From the NCBI GenBank assembly GCA_947588845.1, contig CANQAR010000019.1, forward strand, positions 1-46,608: a DNA stretch of 46,608 nt, read 5' to 3'. The first letter of the stretch is position 1. Every line of letters begins with the position of its first letter. Below the pieces are notes generated by a model. It was not told the origin of the DNA. It made no database searches and saw only the letters and a list, made by a program, of their open reading frames with translations. Origin of the DNA: an uncultured Lachnospiraceae bacterium. Its GTDB lineage: Bacteria; Bacillota; Clostridia; Lachnospirales; Lachnospiraceae. Below are positions 24,274 to 34,244 of the stretch, piece by piece. The translations under genes were made by a program, and so were the position numbers.

Positions 24274-27200
24274 TTATGAGTAATCCAGCTGATCCACTTC
24301 GTTTGTCTTCGCGCCCTCAACCACGTTGTTCCCATACGGAAACGCCAGTTTATCCTGCATGGTGACGCCCTGTATAATCTCAGTTGCATATCCGTAGATC
24401 ATCCGTCCGGTCTCCACATACTGCTTCGTCAGAAGTCCGTCCTCGCCCTGCTTCATGACATAGGTCCGTCCGTCGCTTTCCGTCCTGACAAAGAAATTTT
24501 CCAGATAGATCTTATTGCTGTAATCCTCCACCGTCTCGGAGAGCTGGATCTCGGCCGAACCTTCCGAAAGCTCGCCGTCATCATTCAGCAAAGCCTTAAA
24601 TTCATAATAGGAAGCGTTTGTATTCTCATTGCCCCATCCAAAGCTGTAGGATTCCCCGACACTTGGATATTTGGCAATCTCTTTGATCGTTCCCGTAAAG
24701 GTGACGCCCGTCTCATCCAACGTCCCCGAAATCACATCACCCACCTTGATCTTCTCAAGAGAAAGCTCGTTCATGGAACCGATCGCGTACAATCCCTGCG
24801 TGCTCGCCACTCGCGCAAAATATTCATCATCCGAGCTTCCGTCTTCTGTGCCAATGCTCAGCACCGTGCCGTTCAGCGTGCTCTTTACCACCTTGCCGTC
24901 CACAATTCTCTGCTGCTGTTTCACCTGCAGCTCTGTCTCGCGGATTTCAAGATCGCACTCCTTGATCTCGGACTCCAGATCCGCAATCATATCCTGAAGT
25001 TCTTCCGCTGTATAGCCGTAATCGTCTCCCCAGTCGTTCCAGCCTGGATCAAAGAAATCTGTCCACGGCTCCGTTTCCGGTTCTGTTTCCGGATAAATTC
25101 CGTATTTCTCCATCAGTTCCTCAAGAAGCGGCAGATTCCATACCAGCATCTGTCCCTCTTCGGGAAGCGCGTCAAAGGACGCCCATGCCATTTCAATCGC
25201 CGCGATAATGGTAAACTCATCCTGCGACTCATCGATCGCGTTGATCTGCAGGATCGTATCGCACGCATCCAGAACATAGCTGACCTCGATTTCCTGTCCC
25301 CAGGTCTCTCCAAGCTCCGCAAAAATATCCAGCGCTTCCTCATATGCCGCGTAAGCCGCGTCGTAATCCTCGGCATTGGTCGGATCGAGCAGCTCCGTAT
25401 TGATCAGGAGAATCCTGGCCGTCACATATTTCAGACAGAGCTCTTTGTACTCTTCCTCCAGTCCTTCCGGAGAAAGAGACTCATCCTCCGCAATTGAACT
25501 CTTCAGGCGGTACTGATCCATCGTATTGATCTCTTCCCCCACAAAACTTTCCGGAAGTTCTCCAAGTTTCTGCTGGAAAATGCGGATCGCGCTGTTCCAG
25601 TCCTCCAGATAGGTCTCCATATCCTCTGTGGAAGCCGCCAGAGTACGGAACTGATTCACGTAAGTTTCAATATCTGCATAATCCGTCTGCAGTTCCGTTT
25701 CATCCGGAATCTCTGTCATATCCGCCGATTCCGGTTCCGTCTCACTTTCGGATTCTGATTCTATTCCGGTCTCAGACTCGCTTCCGGATTCCGATTCAGT
25801 CCCGGTCTCTGACTCACTTCCCGATTCCGATTCAGTCCCGGTCTCAGACTCACTTCCGGATTCTGATTCGATCCCGGTCTCTGACTCACTTCCCGATTCC
25901 GATTCAGTCCCGGTCTCAGATTCGTTTCCGGATTCTGATTCAGTCCCGGTTTCAGACTCGTTTCCGGATTCTGATTCCGATCCAGGCTCAGATTCCGTCT
26001 CGCCTCCGGATTCCGATCCGGCTTCACTTCCCGGTTCCGTCTCCTGGCTTCCTGCCAGTCCCCTCGCGGCCTGAAGTTTCTCTTCATACCGCGCAAGCAG
26101 CCCTTTCTGGTGAGAAAGCAGCTGATCATAAGCGCCCAGAAGCCGCTCTGCTTTCTCCTTCGCATCCGTCTGCTGCGGCTCCCACTCGGCAAGCAGCAGC
26201 TCCACGTATCTTGTCTGATACCCTTTTACGGCCTCTCCGTCTTCCGCCGGGGTTCCCAGCAGTTTATCCGCGTAATGGCTCAGTCCATCCAGAACCTCCC
26301 TGTCATTTTCAAAGCAGTCCGCAACTTCCTTTTTCCAGACATAGCCGCCGGAATTCCCCGCATCTGCCTGGGCAAGCTTTCCCCAGAAGCTGCTGAGCGC
26401 CTGGCTGACCGGATCCGCGATATCTCCAGAAGAAATGCTGTCAGCGTGATCCCGGTATAAAGTATCAAGATTCAGGATCAGGCTCTCAAACTGAAGAATC
26501 ATCGTCTCCATCTCGTCCTTCACCTGCTGATTCCGCAGTCTCTCTTCCGCCTCGTCCAGCATCTGAAGCGGCTCTGCCATCACGTCAAGCTTTTTCTGAA
26601 AGGTATTCAGGCTGCCGCATGCTTTTCTGGCGGCCCTGACTTTCGTCTCGTACGTCTCATCTCCGGCATCCATCCCGGACAGCTTTTCAACCAGAGCGCC
26701 TGCGTACCCCACATGACAGATCCCGACGGTCTCTATGCCGTCATATATCTTTTGCAGTTCGTCTTCATATTTCTTTTCATCCGCGCCGCTGTCGTCCGCG
26801 TCCTTTTTCTCCTGCGCGTCCTGTTCCCCGGATGTATCCTGAGAATTTTCGGATCTGCTCCACTCATCGATCAGATTTCTCTGAAAACGGGACTTTAATC
26901 TGTAAGTGCCGTCGTCCTGATAATCCGCCATGACATCGCGGTAATAAAGCGCGCCGGACAGCATCTCTGCGCAGGCTTCTTCCGTGACATCCGTCTTTGG
27001 CGCGGTTTTGCCCTGCTCGTCAATACCGTAAAGTTCTTTCAGTTTCCCCGCCAGATCTAGGAATTTTCCGACAATTTCTGATTCTGTCAGACCCGCGGCA
27101 GAATCCTTTTTTTCACTCTGCGGCGTTTCGCCTTCCGTCGTCTCTTCTGCCTTTTCTGTCTCTTCTCCAGCTCCGGCTGTTTCTCCGTTCTTCCCGACAT

Positions 27201-27831
27201 TTTTTCCGTCCAGAAGCTCTGACGCGCCCTTATCCTTCGAAGGATCCTCCACCGTTTCCACATCCACAATGCTCAGCCCCGGATCCTTTTGTTTCCCGGA
27301 TTTCTCTGTTTCCGTTTCATTCTCTTTCTCAGGAGGCCGCTCCCCGGCGCTCTCCGGCTCGGCAATTATCTCTTCCTCCGGATTCCCTTCCCCGGACGCC
27401 GTCATCGTCGAGTCATTGATTTCCAGAGACGCCGTAGCCCTCGTCCCGCGCAGTTTGTCAAGCTCTTTCTGGAGCCGCGTTCTGTCCAGCTCGTACATCT
27501 GCAGCGTGAGTTTATCCATCTCAAGCTCCAGCTCCGGAAGCGTCATATCATAGGAAAACAGCGGCGTACCTTCCTTCACGGTATCGCCCGGCTGCACAAA
27601 GATCTCCTCGATCTCATACTCATCATTCAGCGTGACTGTCTGGGCAACCTGCGAAGTCACAGTTCCGTAGAGAGAGCCCTCATTGCCATAATACATCTGA
27701 TTCACGTTGAGCACGGGAACGACGTCTACAGGCTTTGCCTGCCCCTTCATGGCACGGTAGGCTCCGTAGCCAACGCCCCCTGTTATTCCTGCCACTACTA
27801 CCGTCGTGATCAAAATCGTCCGAATCTTCAT
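24274..27831 (-). CDS. Giant membrane-fusion (adaptor) protein
   Basis: About 1185 residues, two to three times the usual adaptor. Domains: N-terminal membrane anchor (about 4-25); first half of a lipoyl/barrel-sandwich domain (about 45-95, [20 protein letters not shown]); a helix (about 98-125); then roughly 800 extra residues; a returning helix (about 940-970, [20 protein letters not shown]); and the second lipoyl half and beta-barrel ([18 protein letters not shown] onward). The insert contains acidic low-complexity tracts, helical segments and a Ser/Glu/Gly repeat (about 610-695). The insertion is at the tip of the hairpin, where Gram-negative MacA touches TolC. Start MKIRTILIT at 27831 with GGGGAGGA. 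Partner of the MacB-like ATPase and permease that flank it. Confidence 0.85.
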   Translation of the reverse strand: MKIRTILITTVVVAGITGGVGYGAYRAMKGQAKPVDVVPVLNVNQMYYGNEGSLYGTVTSQVAQTVTLNDEYEIEEIFVQPGDTVKEGTPLFSYDMTLPELELEMDKLTLQMYELDRTRLQKELDKLRGTRATASLEINDSTMTASGEGNPEEEIIAEPESAGERPPEKENETETEKSGKQKDPGLSIVDVETVEDPSKDKGASELLDGKNVGKNGETAGAGEETEKAEETTEGETPQSEKKDSAAGLTESEIVGKFLDLAGKLKELYGIDEQGKTAPKTDVTEEACAEMLSGALYYRDVMADYQDDGTYRLKSRFQRNLIDEWSRSENSQDTSGEQDAQEKKDADDSGADEKKYEDELQKIYDGIETVGICHVGYAGALVEKLSGMDAGDETYETKVRAARKACGSLNTFQKKLDVMAEPLQMLDEAEERLRNQQVKDEMETMILQFESLILNLDTLYRDHADSISSGDIADPVSQALSSFWGKLAQADAGNSGGYVWKKEVADCFENDREVLDGLSHYADKLLGTPAEDGEAVKGYQTRYVELLLAEWEPQQTDAKEKAERLLGAYDQLLSHQKGLLARYEEKLQAARGLAGSQETEPGSEAGSESGGETESEPGSESESGNESETGTESESGNESETGTESESGSESETGIESESGSESETGTESESGSESETGTESESGSESETGIESESESETEPESADMTEIPDETELQTDYADIETYVNQFRTLAASTEDMETYLEDWNSAIRIFQQKLGELPESFVGEEINTMDQYRLKSSIAEDESLSPEGLEEEYKELCLKYVTARILLINTELLDPTNAEDYDAAYAAYEEALDIFAELGETWGQEIEVSYVLDACDTILQINAIDESQDEFTIIAAIEMAWASFDALPEEGQMLVWNLPLLEELMEKYGIYPETEPETEPWTDFFDPGWNDWGDDYGYTAEELQDMIADLESEIKECDLEIRETELQVKQQQRIVDGKVVKSTLNGTVLSIGTEDGSSDDEYFARVASTQGLYAIGSMNELSLEKIKVGDVISGTLDETGVTFTGTIKEIAKYPSVGESYSFGWGNENTNASYYEFKALLNDDGELSEGSAEIQLSETVEDYSNKIYLENFFVRTESDGRTYVMKQGEDGLLTKQYVETGRMIYGYATEIIQGVTMQDKLAFPYGNNVVEGAKTNEVDQLDYS
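25741..26010. repeat. 36-bp tandem repeats coding for Ser/Glu/Gly/Thr linker
   Basis: About seven 36-bp units encode 12-residue blocks of the form [12 protein letters not shown] inside the giant adaptor; the first and last are diverged. Such acidic Ser-rich tracts act as extended spacers in surface proteins of Gram-positive bacteria. DNA-level similarity between units implies slippage-prone length. Confidence 0.8.
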
Positions 27832-27847
27832 TCTGATTCCTCCCCTC

Positions 27848-28531
27848 TCATCCGGCGGGTGAAGTACGCTCCGAGATCTCGCCGTCAAAAATGTCAACGA
27901 TACGTTTTGCGTACCCCGCAATCCCCGGATCATGTGTGATCATCACAATCGTAACCCCTTCATCATTCAGCCTCTGAAACAGCTCCATCACCTGTTTGCT
28001 CGACTTCGAGTCAAGCGCTCCGGTCGGCTCATCCGCCAGAAGAACCTTCGGCCTGTTCACGATGGCACGCGCGATTGCCACCCTCTGCTTCTGGCCACCG
28101 GAAAGCTGCGTGGGCTTAAAACTCACACGGTCTTCAAGTCCTACTTTCTCAAGCGCCTCCCTCGCGCGCTGCCTTCGGACTTTTTTCCTGACTCCCGCAT
28201 ACACCAGCGGCAGGGCCACATTCTCAAGCGCCGACTGCCTCGACAAAAGCTGGAAATTCTGAAACACAAAGCCGACTTTCTGCAGACGCGCCGCAGCCAT
28301 CGCCTTGTCGTTCAGGGACAGTACATTCTTCCCGTCCAGTTCGTAATCTCCGGAGGTTGGCCTGTCAAGACATCCGATAATATTCATCAGTGTGGACTTT
28401 CCAGAACCAGACGGCCCCATGATCGCCACATACTCTCCTTCCTCCACATGAAGCGACACATCCTTCAGAACCGGAACAGTCATCTTCCCCTGTATATAAT
28501 CTTTGTAGATATGGTCCAGTTTCAGGATCAC
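27848..28531 (-). CDS. MacB-type ABC ATPase
   Basis: 227 residues. Walker A GPSGSGKST near 39-47, Q-loop FVFQNFQLLSRQSALENVALP, signature LSGGQKQRVAIARA, Walker B VLLADEPTGALDS, switch His in MITHDPG. GTG start at 28531 with AGGAGG seven bases upstream. It lies 17 bases from each adaptor gene. It energises the permease at 22966-24255, two genes downstream. Confidence 0.94.
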   Translation of the reverse strand: MILKLDHIYKDYIQGKMTVPVLKDVSLHVEEGEYVAIMGPSGSGKSTLMNIIGCLDRPTSGDYELDGKNVLSLNDKAMAAARLQKVGFVFQNFQLLSRQSALENVALPLVYAGVRKKVRRQRAREALEKVGLEDRVSFKPTQLSGGQKQRVAIARAIVNRPKVLLADEPTGALDSKSSKQVMELFQRLNDEGVTIVMITHDPGIAGYAKRIVDIFDGEISERTSPAG

Positions 28532-28547
28532 AGGACATCCTCCTTTA

Positions 28548-30209
28548 TCATTCTATCTCCTGGCCGCCCGCAGCTGCTCCGCCGATTTCCTCCGCGCCGA
28601 CATACACATCCGCATCCGCGTCATAGTACGGCACATTCATTCCATCTCCATACGTCACCGCGTCGTCAGAGCCTTCCATTCCGACCTCATTCATCATCGA
28701 ATCATCAAGACCTTCCATTCCGCCTTCGTTCATCATCGAATCGTCAAGGCCTTCCATTCCGCCTTCGTTCATCATTGAATCGTCAAGGCCTTCCATCCCG
28801 CCTTCGTTCATCATCGAATCATCGAAGCCTTCCATCCCGCCTTCGTTCATCATCGAATCATCGAAGCCTTCCATTCCGTCTTCGTTCATCATCGAATCAT
28901 CGAAGCCTTCCATTCCGACCTCATTCATCATCGCGTCATCGAGGCCTTCCATTCCGTCGCCGTACAGCGGTTCCTCATAGGCGCCCAGATCCGGCACACT
29001 CATGTCTGTACTGTTGTAGACAACCGGCTGCCCTTCTGCATACTCATCCATCGGGAAAGCGATATAGTCATCCTCATCAAGTCCGTCCGTGATCTCATAT
29101 TTCATCTGCTCTTCGTCATATTCTCCAAGCGCAACTTCCCGCTTTTCGAGGACATTGGAACTGGAGGCTGCCCACACATAGTTCGTCCCGTCTTCTTCCA
29201 TAATATAGTAATCCTCGAGCCACAGTCCCTCTTTTTCCTCTTCCTGCCCGACATCCGCTTCCATATAGACATGCTGGCCCAGGATCAGTCCCTCGGAGCT
29301 GTCAAGCTCCACATAAAACTTGTACGTCGAGGAATCCGCGCCGGAATCTCCATAATAATAATTATTCTGATTTTCTTCCACCGGACTCGTGTCAATCTCG
29401 GAGACCGTTCCGTACCAGCGCATGTTCTCATCAATACGCGAGAAAACGATCATCGGCATTCCTTCCGTGATTCCCATCATGTTCTGCTCGTTCATCTTCC
29501 CCTCAATCCGGAAATCCCCTGCCGCAAGGATCGTGATATACGCCGAACTCTCATCCCCGCCGTAACCATATCCATAGGAAGCTTCGCTGCTCTCCGGATC
29601 CTTTATGCTCTGAATGATCCCGGCCATCTCGGCCGTCACGACCGCGTTATCAATCTCCTCCTGCAGCTTCGTGATCTCCCGCTCTTTCTGCTTGATATCA
29701 TATTCTTTCTGCTTGATGGAGTTCTCCTCCTGCAGGATAGCTGTCGTGTACGTCAGCTTATCCTCCTCCGCAGCCTGATTCCGCATACGCTCATTTTCCG
29801 TGATCGCGCGTTTGCTCGTCTCAATCTCGCCCTGCGCGCGCTCGATATCGATCTGCGTCTGGGCAAGCTTATCCTCGCTCTCCTGCGTATCATATATGAA
29901 CAGCTTGTCGCCCTCTTTGACCTCGTCGCCTTCCTTGACGTAACATTCCTCCACCTTACGGTCGGACGCAAGTTTCACCTCGAGAGTCGCCTGCGCCACG
30001 GTCTCCCCGCCATAGCGTTCCGTCAGGCCGTTCCCGCTGCCGATTCCCGTAATCATTGCCACGGAATCCACATGTACCGCGTCCTCACTCGTCGAGGAGA
30101 CACGGTCCGCCGACTCCGGCTGGTTCCTCAGATAAAAATAATAATAAGCCCCGTATCCCCCTCCTCCGAGGAGCGCCAGTATAAGTACCGTAACCACCAC
30201 TTTTTTCAT
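28548..30209 (-). CDS. HlyD/MacA-type adaptor with C-terminal repeats
   Basis: 553 residues. N-terminal membrane anchor (about 5-27, VVVTVLILALLGGGGYGAYY); lipoyl half (VEECYVKEGDEVKEGDKLFIYDT, about 86-110); coiled-coil hairpin (about 113-190, rich in Glu/Lys/Gln); second lipoyl half (VVTAEMAGIIQSI); beta-barrel and membrane-proximal domains to about 415; then eight 13-residue repeats and a short tail. Normal adaptor size apart from the repeats. First gene of the exporter operon; predicted promoter at 30246-30273. Confidence 0.9.
   Translation of the reverse strand: MKKVVVTVLILALLGGGGYGAYYYFYLRNQPESADRVSSTSEDAVHVDSVAMITGIGSGNGLTERYGGETVAQATLEVKLASDRKVEECYVKEGDEVKEGDKLFIYDTQESEDKLAQTQIDIERAQGEIETSKRAITENERMRNQAAEEDKLTYTTAILQEENSIKQKEYDIKQKEREITKLQEEIDNAVVTAEMAGIIQSIKDPESSEASYGYGYGGDESSAYITILAAGDFRIEGKMNEQNMMGITEGMPMIVFSRIDENMRWYGTVSEIDTSPVEENQNNYYYGDSGADSSTYKFYVELDSSEGLILGQHVYMEADVGQEEEKEGLWLEDYYIMEEDGTNYVWAASSSNVLEKREVALGEYDEEQMKYEITDGLDEDDYIAFPMDEYAEGQPVVYNSTDMSVPDLGAYEEPLYGDGMEGLDDAMMNEVGMEGFDDSMMNEDGMEGFDDSMMNEGGMEGFDDSMMNEGGMEGLDDSMMNEGGMEGLDDSMMNEGGMEGLDDSMMNEVGMEGSDDAVTYGDGMNVPYYDADADVYVGAEEIGGAAAGGQEIE
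28644..28955. repeat. Eight 39-bp tandem repeats (13-residue units)
   Basis: Units read GMEGFDDSMMNEG or GMEGLDDSMMNEG with end copies diverged (GMEGLDDAMMNEV; GMEGSDDAVTYGD). The central units differ from each other mainly by silent or single changes (F/L at position 5), which indicates recent expansion. Acidic and Met-rich; the Asp/Glu content could bind cations, which is inference. Confidence 0.88.
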
Positions 30210-30245
30210 CGGAATTTCGTCCCTTCAAATTTTTTTCTTCCCCTA

Positions 30246-30273
30246 CTATACCACAACTTTGTATAAAAGTAAC
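30246..30273 (-). promoter_or_regulatory. Predicted promoter of exporter operon
   Basis: Minus strand: TTACTT (30268-30273), 16-base spacer ending in TGG, TATAGT (30246-30251), an extended -10 promoter about 37 bases before the adaptor start codon. Confidence 0.55.
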
Positions 30274-30308
30274 ATCAAAATTCTTAATACTTTAAAAAAA
30301 GACAATAA

Positions 30309-30344
30309 ACGGGAGAGAATCCCGTTTCCAGGATTCTCCCCCGT
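30309..30344 (-). terminator. Terminator after iolH
   Basis: ACGGGAGAGAATCC (30309-30322) pairs with GGATTCTCCCCCGT (30331-30344) with one mismatch; on the minus strand a T-rich tract (TTTATTGTCTTTTTTT) follows. It separates the inositol unit from the exporter operon. Confidence 0.85.
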
Positions 30345-30377
30345 GTTAACTGTTAAAACCAGCCTGCAGTAAACAAT

Positions 30378-31298
30378 TTATTTACCAAGAAGCTCTTTCT
30401 CAATTCTTTCTCTCGCTTCCGGAGCCTGCTTGTTCATCTTCTCCGGGAATCCGAACATCGATACGCACGCGATGTTGTCTCCTCCTGCCTTCGGAGCGTC
30501 CGGCTTAAGCTGCTTGTTCGCAAAATCCATCTCTCTTAACGTCTCGAAGATTCCGTCGAAGTCCACATCTCCTTCTCCCATTGCCAGATGCTGATGGATC
30601 GTCACGTCGGACTTTCCTCTTGCGTTCAGCCAGGGCGGATTTGCGATATAGCGGCAGTCCAGCGTCTGGTTGAACGTATCCGCAAACAGCACATGCGTCA
30701 GCTCATCTCCCGCGTATCTCAGCATCGAACGGACATCGCCCTTCCCCTGATCGTAGAAAAATCCATGCGGGGAAGAATACACATACCCAAGATGCTTTGA
30801 CCGGAATGATTTCACCATGTCGCACGTCTCATTATTCAGCTCGCAGAAATCATACGGATGCGACTGAATCTCCACGCGGATATCTTCCTTCTCGATGATC
30901 GGCAGAAGCTCTTCCATTGACCGGAACCACATTCCGTTGCAGATCTCCTGCTGATTCGGATCTCCCGAAAGCTCTGTGTTGATGACTTTGACTCCCATGT
31001 CTCCCGCGATCTGAATCATCCTCTTCCAGTTCTCAACCGCAAATTTTCTCTGTTCCTCCGTGGGACCAGACCAGCGGTAAACTACAATAAAGGAAGAGAT
31101 CTCCACACCGGTCTCGCGAAGAGCCTGACGGTATTCCTGCTCACACTCCTTCGAAAAGAGCGGGTGTTTGTAGAACGGGTTGATACGCGGATGCGGAGAC
31201 TGTTCGATATATTTATAGCCCCAGTCTGCCACCTGATGCACCATATCGTTAATACCCATTTGCTTTGCCAAAACATCAACATCAAATGCTATCTTCAT
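30378..31298 (-). CDS. iolH: IolH-like sugar isomerase/epimerase-fold protein
   Basis: 306 residues, cytoplasmic xylose-isomerase-type TIM barrel. Segments typical of IolH: MKIAFDVDVL, YKYIEQSPHPRINPF, VYRWSGPTEEQRKFAVENWKR, FRSMEELLPIIEKEDIRVEIQSHP, THVLFADTFNQ, IHQHLAMGEGDVDFDGIFETL. The His and Glu residues in these segments are candidate metal ligands. The exact reaction of IolH has not been settled in the family as far as I know. Last gene of iolG-iolI-iolE-iolH (30-base gap from iolE); AAGGAGAG ribosome site. Confidence 0.88.
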   Translation of the reverse strand: MKIAFDVDVLAKQMGINDMVHQVADWGYKYIEQSPHPRINPFYKHPLFSKECEQEYRQALRETGVEISSFIVVYRWSGPTEEQRKFAVENWKRMIQIAGDMGVKVINTELSGDPNQQEICNGMWFRSMEELLPIIEKEDIRVEIQSHPYDFCELNNETCDMVKSFRSKHLGYVYSSPHGFFYDQGKGDVRSMLRYAGDELTHVLFADTFNQTLDCRYIANPPWLNARGKSDVTIHQHLAMGEGDVDFDGIFETLREMDFANKQLKPDAPKAGGDNIACVSMFGFPEKMNKQAPEARERIEKELLGK

Positions 31299-31328
31299 TT
31301 TGATCTCTCCTTTTTCCTGACTTATATC

Positions 31329-32225
31329 TTACAGTCCTGTATGCTCCGCGATGTACTTTCTCGCTTTCAGCGCATATTCAAACGGATTTGCCTTTGCGGG
31401 ATCCTGCTCCGCTTCAACGACAACCCAGCCCTGATAGTCCGCCTCTTCCAGGATGCGGAAGATCGGCGCGAAATCCACATCTCCGTCGCCCGGCACCGTG
31501 AATGTGCCTGCGCGGACACCCTTCAGAAAGCTCCATTTCTCTTTGCGGGACTGCTCCACAACATCCTTGCGGAGATCCTTCAGATGAACGTGACGCACAC
31601 GGTTCACATATTTCTTCAGTACCTTCTCCGGATCGATTCCGGCAAAGGACAGATGACCGCTGTCGAACAGCAGATAAACCAGATCCGGATCCACGGATGC
31701 CATGAAACGGTCGATCTCTTCCTCTGTCTGCACAACTGTTCCCATATGATGATGGAAGGTGAGTACCATTCCCTTATCTTTCGCGATCTTCCCAAGCTTG
31801 TTCAGGCCCGTTGTCAGCAGATCCCATTCCTGATCGTTCATGACATACTTGCCTTCCTGGATCGGATGATCAAGCATTCCCTGTGTGCTGTAGCTCTGCT
31901 CGGAAACTCCGATGCACTTTGATCCTACCTGCAGAAGGAAATCGCACTGCTTGATAAACGCTTCCTCTGTCTCCTCATAAGGCTTGCTGATCAAAAATGA
32001 GGAAAACCACTGATTGCAGATCGTGAGTCCTCTCAGATCAAGCGCTTTTTTCAGCACTGCCGGATCCGTCGGATAGTGGCTTCCAACCTCGCATCCCTTG
32101 AAGCCTGCCAGCGCCATCTCGCTTATTGTCTGCTCAAATGTATTTTCTTTTCCCAGATCCGGCATGTCGTCGTTTGTCCAGCCGATCGGGGCGATTCCAA
32201 GAGATACCTTATTCTTATCCAGCAT
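31329..32225 (-). CDS. iolE: Inosose dehydratase
   Basis: 298 residues. IolE removes water from 2-keto-myo-inositol (scyllo-inosose), giving a trihydroxycyclohexane-dione. Recognised by LGIAPIGWTNDDMPDLG at the N-terminus, MALAGFKGCEVGSHYP, LTFHHHMGTVVQTEEEIDRFM, YLLFDSGHLSFAGIDPEKVLKKY, RVRHVHLKDLR and PGDGDVDFAPIFRILEEADYQGWVVVEAEQDP. Length matches the family. The start has AAGGAGA. Second step after iolG in the same unit. Confidence 0.93.
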   Translation of the reverse strand: MLDKNKVSLGIAPIGWTNDDMPDLGKENTFEQTISEMALAGFKGCEVGSHYPTDPAVLKKALDLRGLTICNQWFSSFLISKPYEETEEAFIKQCDFLLQVGSKCIGVSEQSYSTQGMLDHPIQEGKYVMNDQEWDLLTTGLNKLGKIAKDKGMVLTFHHHMGTVVQTEEEIDRFMASVDPDLVYLLFDSGHLSFAGIDPEKVLKKYVNRVRHVHLKDLRKDVVEQSRKEKWSFLKGVRAGTFTVPGDGDVDFAPIFRILEEADYQGWVVVEAEQDPAKANPFEYALKARKYIAEHTGL

Positions 32226-32277
32226 ATTCGTCTCTCCTTATCTTTTATAAATACTCTGTTCGACCCTGGTATTGACA

Positions 32278-33111
32278 TTATGCGAAGTATTTCTTCACGA
32301 ATGCCTTTGTCACTTCCGCCGCTTTCTTCACGTTCTCCTCATGCGGCATCTCATAATACTCCGGACGGAACTCCTCGATTGTGCAGACGCCGTCGAAGCC
32401 GATCTCTTTCAGAGCTGAAGCGATCGCCGCGTGATCCACCACGCCTTCTTCCGGCCACAGTCTCTTGTCGTCGCCGCAGGAGCCAAGCGGAAGATCCTCG
32501 CAGTCATTCAGATGGTAAACGAAAACTTTCTTTCCGTCCGCGTTTCTCAGATCTTCGATCTTTGAGCACATCTCATGGAAATGGAAGGTATCTACTGTGA
32601 TACCGACGTTGTCCCTGTCAACTGCCTTGACAACATCGTATGCTGTACCAAACTGGTTGATCGAGCAGAACGGCGTGCCGCAGAACTCAAGGGAAATTCT
32701 GATGTCGGAGCCAACCTTGTCGGAGAGATAGCGAAGTCTTGCGACTGCCTCTTCCTTGATCTCGGAAACGCTCTTGTCCTTCACGTTGCAGGTCGGAACT
32801 GTGATCAGCATCTTCATGCCGATCGCCTTGCAGACCTCGAGGATGAAATCCACATGCTCGTCGATCTCCTTCTCGCCTGCCTCGTCTCTCTGGTTGAAGA
32901 ACTCGAGTGTGTTGTAAGCCCACGGTTTGAGGTTGTGATTCTTAAACCAGTCTGCCAGCTCCTCGAGAGTATGATCCTTCAGATACTCTCTTACGCAGTC
33001 AAATCTGACCTCAATATAATCAAAACCATACTTCTCGCAGGCCTCCAGATCTGCCATCAGGGACTGTCCTTTGCATTTCAGCGCTGTTGCTTCATTAAAT
33101 CCAAGTTTCAT
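32278..33111 (-). CDS. iolI: Inosose isomerase
   Basis: 277 residues, nearly the length of Bacillus subtilis IolI, and similar to it from the first residues (MKLGFNEAT, YIEVRFDCVREYLKDHTLEELADWF, FFNQRDEAGEKEI, RDNVGITVDTFHFHEM, FVYHLNDCEDLPLG, VCTIEEFRPEYYEM). IolI interconverts inosose isomers, allowing D-chiro-inositol to enter the path. The start at 33111 is preferred over the ATG nine bases earlier because the AGGAGA site directly abuts the earlier one and is correctly spaced for this one, and because known IolI begins at the same residue. Confidence 0.93.
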   Translation of the reverse strand: MKLGFNEATALKCKGQSLMADLEACEKYGFDYIEVRFDCVREYLKDHTLEELADWFKNHNLKPWAYNTLEFFNQRDEAGEKEIDEHVDFILEVCKAIGMKMLITVPTCNVKDKSVSEIKEEAVARLRYLSDKVGSDIRISLEFCGTPFCSINQFGTAYDVVKAVDRDNVGITVDTFHFHEMCSKIEDLRNADGKKVFVYHLNDCEDLPLGSCGDDKRLWPEEGVVDHAAIASALKEIGFDGVCTIEEFRPEYYEMPHEENVKKAAEVTKAFVKKYFA

Positions 33112-33129
33112 GATTTTCATTCTCCTTTT

Positions 33130-34134
33130 TTATTTGTAAAATTCCGGTTTTTCAACCGTTACAACTTTCTCAATATTTCCTGTCTCCTGCGCTTTGACCA
33201 GAGCGTCCGCCGTAACTGCCGCAAGGTATCCGTCCCATGTGTTCGGTCCTTCAATTACGCCCTTTTCCGCGCAGTCAACCCAGTTCTGAATCTCCGCGTC
33301 ATACGCGTCTTTAAACAATACGAAGCAGTCTGTCGTGATCTCTGTGGAAGCTTTCGCGTTTTTGCGGATGCTCGGAGCCATCGGCGTTCCCATCTTAAGC
33401 GCTCCGTCCTCACACACAACTTCGCAGTTGATGTCATAACCGAACCTGCAGTTTACAAAACACTCTACATCAATGCAGATACCGCTCTTCGTGCGCATCA
33501 GCATGATCTGCGGATCCTTCAGTTCAGAGTGCGAATACTTTGTGGCCTTCGGCATGATCACCTGTACACTCTCATAATCGTCGTTCACCAGCCAGTGGCA
33601 GAGATCGATCTCATGGATCACGGTATCGTGTACTGCCATCGGCGTGTTATAATTTGTTCCCACCTCCGGATTTCTGTGCGTACAGTGCATCATCAGCGGC
33701 TCGCCAAACTCGCCTGTCGCGATCGCGTCCTTGATCTGGATGTAACCCTTATGATAGCGGCGCATAAAGCCAAGCTGGATCAGATGCTTTCCTGACGCCG
33801 TCTCCGCATCCATAACCTTTTTGCAGTCATCCGCCGTGGTACACAGCGGCTTCTCACAAAATACTCTCTTGCCAACGCGAATCGCTTCAAGAAGATCATT
33901 CACATGAGCAAATCCCGGAGAAACAATCAAAACCGCATCCACATCCGGATCATTGATCAGTTCTTTACTGTCCGTGTACACTTTCGCGCCGCCCGCAATC
34001 TGCGCTGCTGTCTTCGCTCCCTCCTCAAAAACATCGGAAACCGCAACTACTTCCGCGCCCTGTGTTCTTTCCGTAATTCTCCTGATGTGGTCTTTTCCCA
34101 TTCCTCCACAGCCAATAACTCCTACTCTCAACAT
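33130..34134 (-). CDS. iolG: Inositol 2-dehydrogenase
   Basis: 334 residues, Gfo/Idh/MocA family, NAD-dependent oxidation of myo-inositol to scyllo-inosose. Rossmann motif GVIGCGGMGKDHIRRI near 5-20, FCEKPLCTTADDC near 92-104 with the catalytic Lys of EKP, MRRYHKGYIQIK, and the inositol-specific stretch HEIDLCHWLVNDDYESVQV near 176-194. It tracks Bacillus IolG closely along its length, including the end VEKPEFYK. Start MLRVGVIG at 34134. First gene of the iolGIEH unit; its promoter contains a LacI-type operator. Confidence 0.94.
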   Translation of the reverse strand: MLRVGVIGCGGMGKDHIRRITERTQGAEVVAVSDVFEEGAKTAAQIAGGAKVYTDSKELINDPDVDAVLIVSPGFAHVNDLLEAIRVGKRVFCEKPLCTTADDCKKVMDAETASGKHLIQLGFMRRYHKGYIQIKDAIATGEFGEPLMMHCTHRNPEVGTNYNTPMAVHDTVIHEIDLCHWLVNDDYESVQVIMPKATKYSHSELKDPQIMLMRTKSGICIDVECFVNCRFGYDINCEVVCEDGALKMGTPMAPSIRKNAKASTEITTDCFVLFKDAYDAEIQNWVDCAEKGVIEGPNTWDGYLAAVTADALVKAQETGNIEKVVTVEKPEFYK

Positions 34135-34244
34135 GATAATTCCACCTTTTTTATTTTTTGTATTCTCTGCCGCACTGCCGACACCCGCACATGTCGGAAC
34201 AGCCTGCACATGTTTAAATTTTCCCGTTCTTGGTCTGCATCGTT

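Noticed and set aside
25741-26010. CRISPR-like or satellite array
   Set aside because: 36-bp units without unique spacers encode a Ser/Glu linker in an intact ORF.
28644-28955. CRISPR-like regular repeats
   Set aside because: Units are contiguous 39-bp coding repeats without spacers and stay in frame with the adaptor.
27932-29092. Plus-strand Arg/Ser/His-rich ORF of 386 codons
   Set aside because: Its repeats are the reverse-strand reading of the 13-residue repeats of the adaptor gene.
32575-33795. Plus-strand ORF of 406 codons across iolI and iolG
   Set aside because: Overlaps two well-recognised minus-strand genes and has no supporting motif.
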